In this document: one piece after another, positions 12,776 through 13,276 of the stretch
How the letters are laid out: each line of letters starts with the position of its first letter
Position numbering within the stretch: position 1 is the stretch's first letter
NCBI GenBank assembly: GCA_030599055.1
Contig: JAUVOS010000049.1
Span: 1 to 13,276 of the forward strand
Length of the DNA stretch: 13,276 bases
Direction of reading: 5' to 3'
From: Lutibacter sp.
Lineage (GTDB): Bacteria > Bacteroidota > Bacteroidia > Flavobacteriales > Flavobacteriaceae
The notes under the pieces: model-generated
What the model was told of the DNA's origin: nothing
What the model saw: the letters and a program-made list of their open reading frames with translations, nothing else
The model's database searches: none
Translations under genes and position numbers: made by a program

Positions 12776-13276
12776 TTATTTTTTATGTGTCATTTTATCA
12801 GCCAACACCAAAGCATTATAGGCATTTAAAATTTTTCCGGAAACAGATAAAGTTTCAAAATTGACCATTTGAGTTTTTGTTCCTCTTCCAGCAGGCAACT
12901 TAACTTCCATGTTCATTTCAATACCGGAATCCATAATAATATGTTTCACTTGACTGGCGCTCAAACTTGGATAGTAAGATCTTATTAAAGCTGCAACACC
13001 CGCAACCTCTGGAGAAGCCATTGACGTTCCTTGAATAGATTTATAATTATCTTTAGGGAAAGTTGAGTAAATCTCTAATCCCGGAGCAAAAACATCTACA
13101 TTTTTCTTTCCATAGTTAGAAAATGTCGCGCAAATATTTTTGTCAAAATGACGTGTCATAGCACCTACAGTAATAACATTATCTGCAAATTCACTGATTT
13201 TATCATTTGAATCATTCGGGAAATTATCTTCCACATCAATATCTTCATGATCATTACCCGCAGCATGTACTAATAA
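12776..13276 (-). CDS. Subtilisin-family (S8) serine peptidase, C-terminal fragment
   Basis: The frame is open from the right edge at 13276 to TAA at 12776, giving 166 residues without a start; the GTG at 13234 is internal, because family motifs lie upstream of it. HAAGND (4-9 of the fragment) carries the oxyanion-hole Asn. FSNYGKKNVDVFAPG (52-66) is the usual subtilisin segment, and GTSMASPEVAGVAALI (83-98) carries the nucleophile Ser85. The catalytic Asp and His must lie beyond the window. The protein ends with a helical stretch, LNAYNALVLADKMTHKK, with no T9SS sorting domain, so it is more likely periplasmic or a surface lipoprotein than a T9SS cargo, though the signal sequence is not visible. 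The PAGRGTKTQMVNF stretch before the end is not a motif I can name. It is convergent with atpDC and followed by a strong terminator. Confidence 0.9.
   Translation of the reverse strand, partial: LLVHAAGNDHEDIDVEDNFPNDSNDKISEFADNVITVGAMTRHFDKNICATFSNYGKKNVDVFAPGLEIYSTFPKDNYKSIQGTSMASPEVAGVAALIRSYYPSLSASQVKHIIMDSGIEMNMEVKLPAGRGTKTQMVNFETLSVSGKILNAYNALVLADKMTHKK

Noticed and set aside
13232..13234. GTG as the start of the S8 peptidase.
   Set aside because: The frame continues upstream to the window edge and encodes HAAGND with the oxyanion Asn, so the true start lies outside the window.

Overview
The window is a stretch of core chromosome from an AT-rich member of the Bacteroidota, most likely the family Flavobacteriaceae. 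The evidence is the single-anchor succinate dehydrogenase in the order sdhC-sdhA-sdhB, an atpD-atpC pair separate from the other ATP synthase genes, a TonB-dependent receptor with an N-terminal carboxypeptidase-regulatory-like domain, a probable type IX secretion (T9SS) tail on a secreted protein, almost no Shine-Dalgarno sequences, and several matches to the Bacteroidota promoter pattern (TTG, 17-23 nt, TAnnTTTG).

Left arm (1-5983, all on the minus strand). Reading from right to left: fbp (class 1 fructose-1,6-bisphosphatase), the sdhCAB operon (complex II, menaquinone-linked by family), a strong terminator, an unrecognised secreted protein with its own candidate promoter, and the first 52 codons of ruvB, which leaves the window at base 1. 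A heptamer tandem repeat (AGATTTG, four perfect copies) lies directly in front of the sdhB start codon.

Right arm (5984-12550, plus strand). An aspartate-kinase-like gene diverges from fbp and starts with GTG. It is followed by a 245-bp spacer with mutually exclusive hairpins and a promoter overlapped by a perfect inverted repeat. Next come a 997-residue TonB-dependent receptor without a SusD partner, a terminator, and atpD-atpC.

Right end (12551-13276). The 225-bp spacer after atpC holds two convergent terminators and what looks like the degraded 3' tail of a transposase, whose stop region overlaps the atpC terminator hairpin. The last gene is the C-terminal part of a subtilisin-family (S8) protease on the minus strand; its 5' end lies beyond the window.

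Functionally this is central energy metabolism and maintenance: the respiratory dehydrogenase SdhCAB, the catalytic beta and epsilon subunits of F1-ATPase, gluconeogenesis (Fbp), amino-acid kinase chemistry, outer-membrane uptake and DNA repair. I see no CRISPR array, tRNA, rRNA, prophage or defence island, and no convincing undescribed multi-gene system. The points worth a second look are regulatory or small-scale: the heptamer repeat, the receptor operator candidate, the alternative RNA stems, the secreted protein with a degenerate sorting tail, the kinase with a shortened second ACT unit, and the transposase-tail/terminator overlap.
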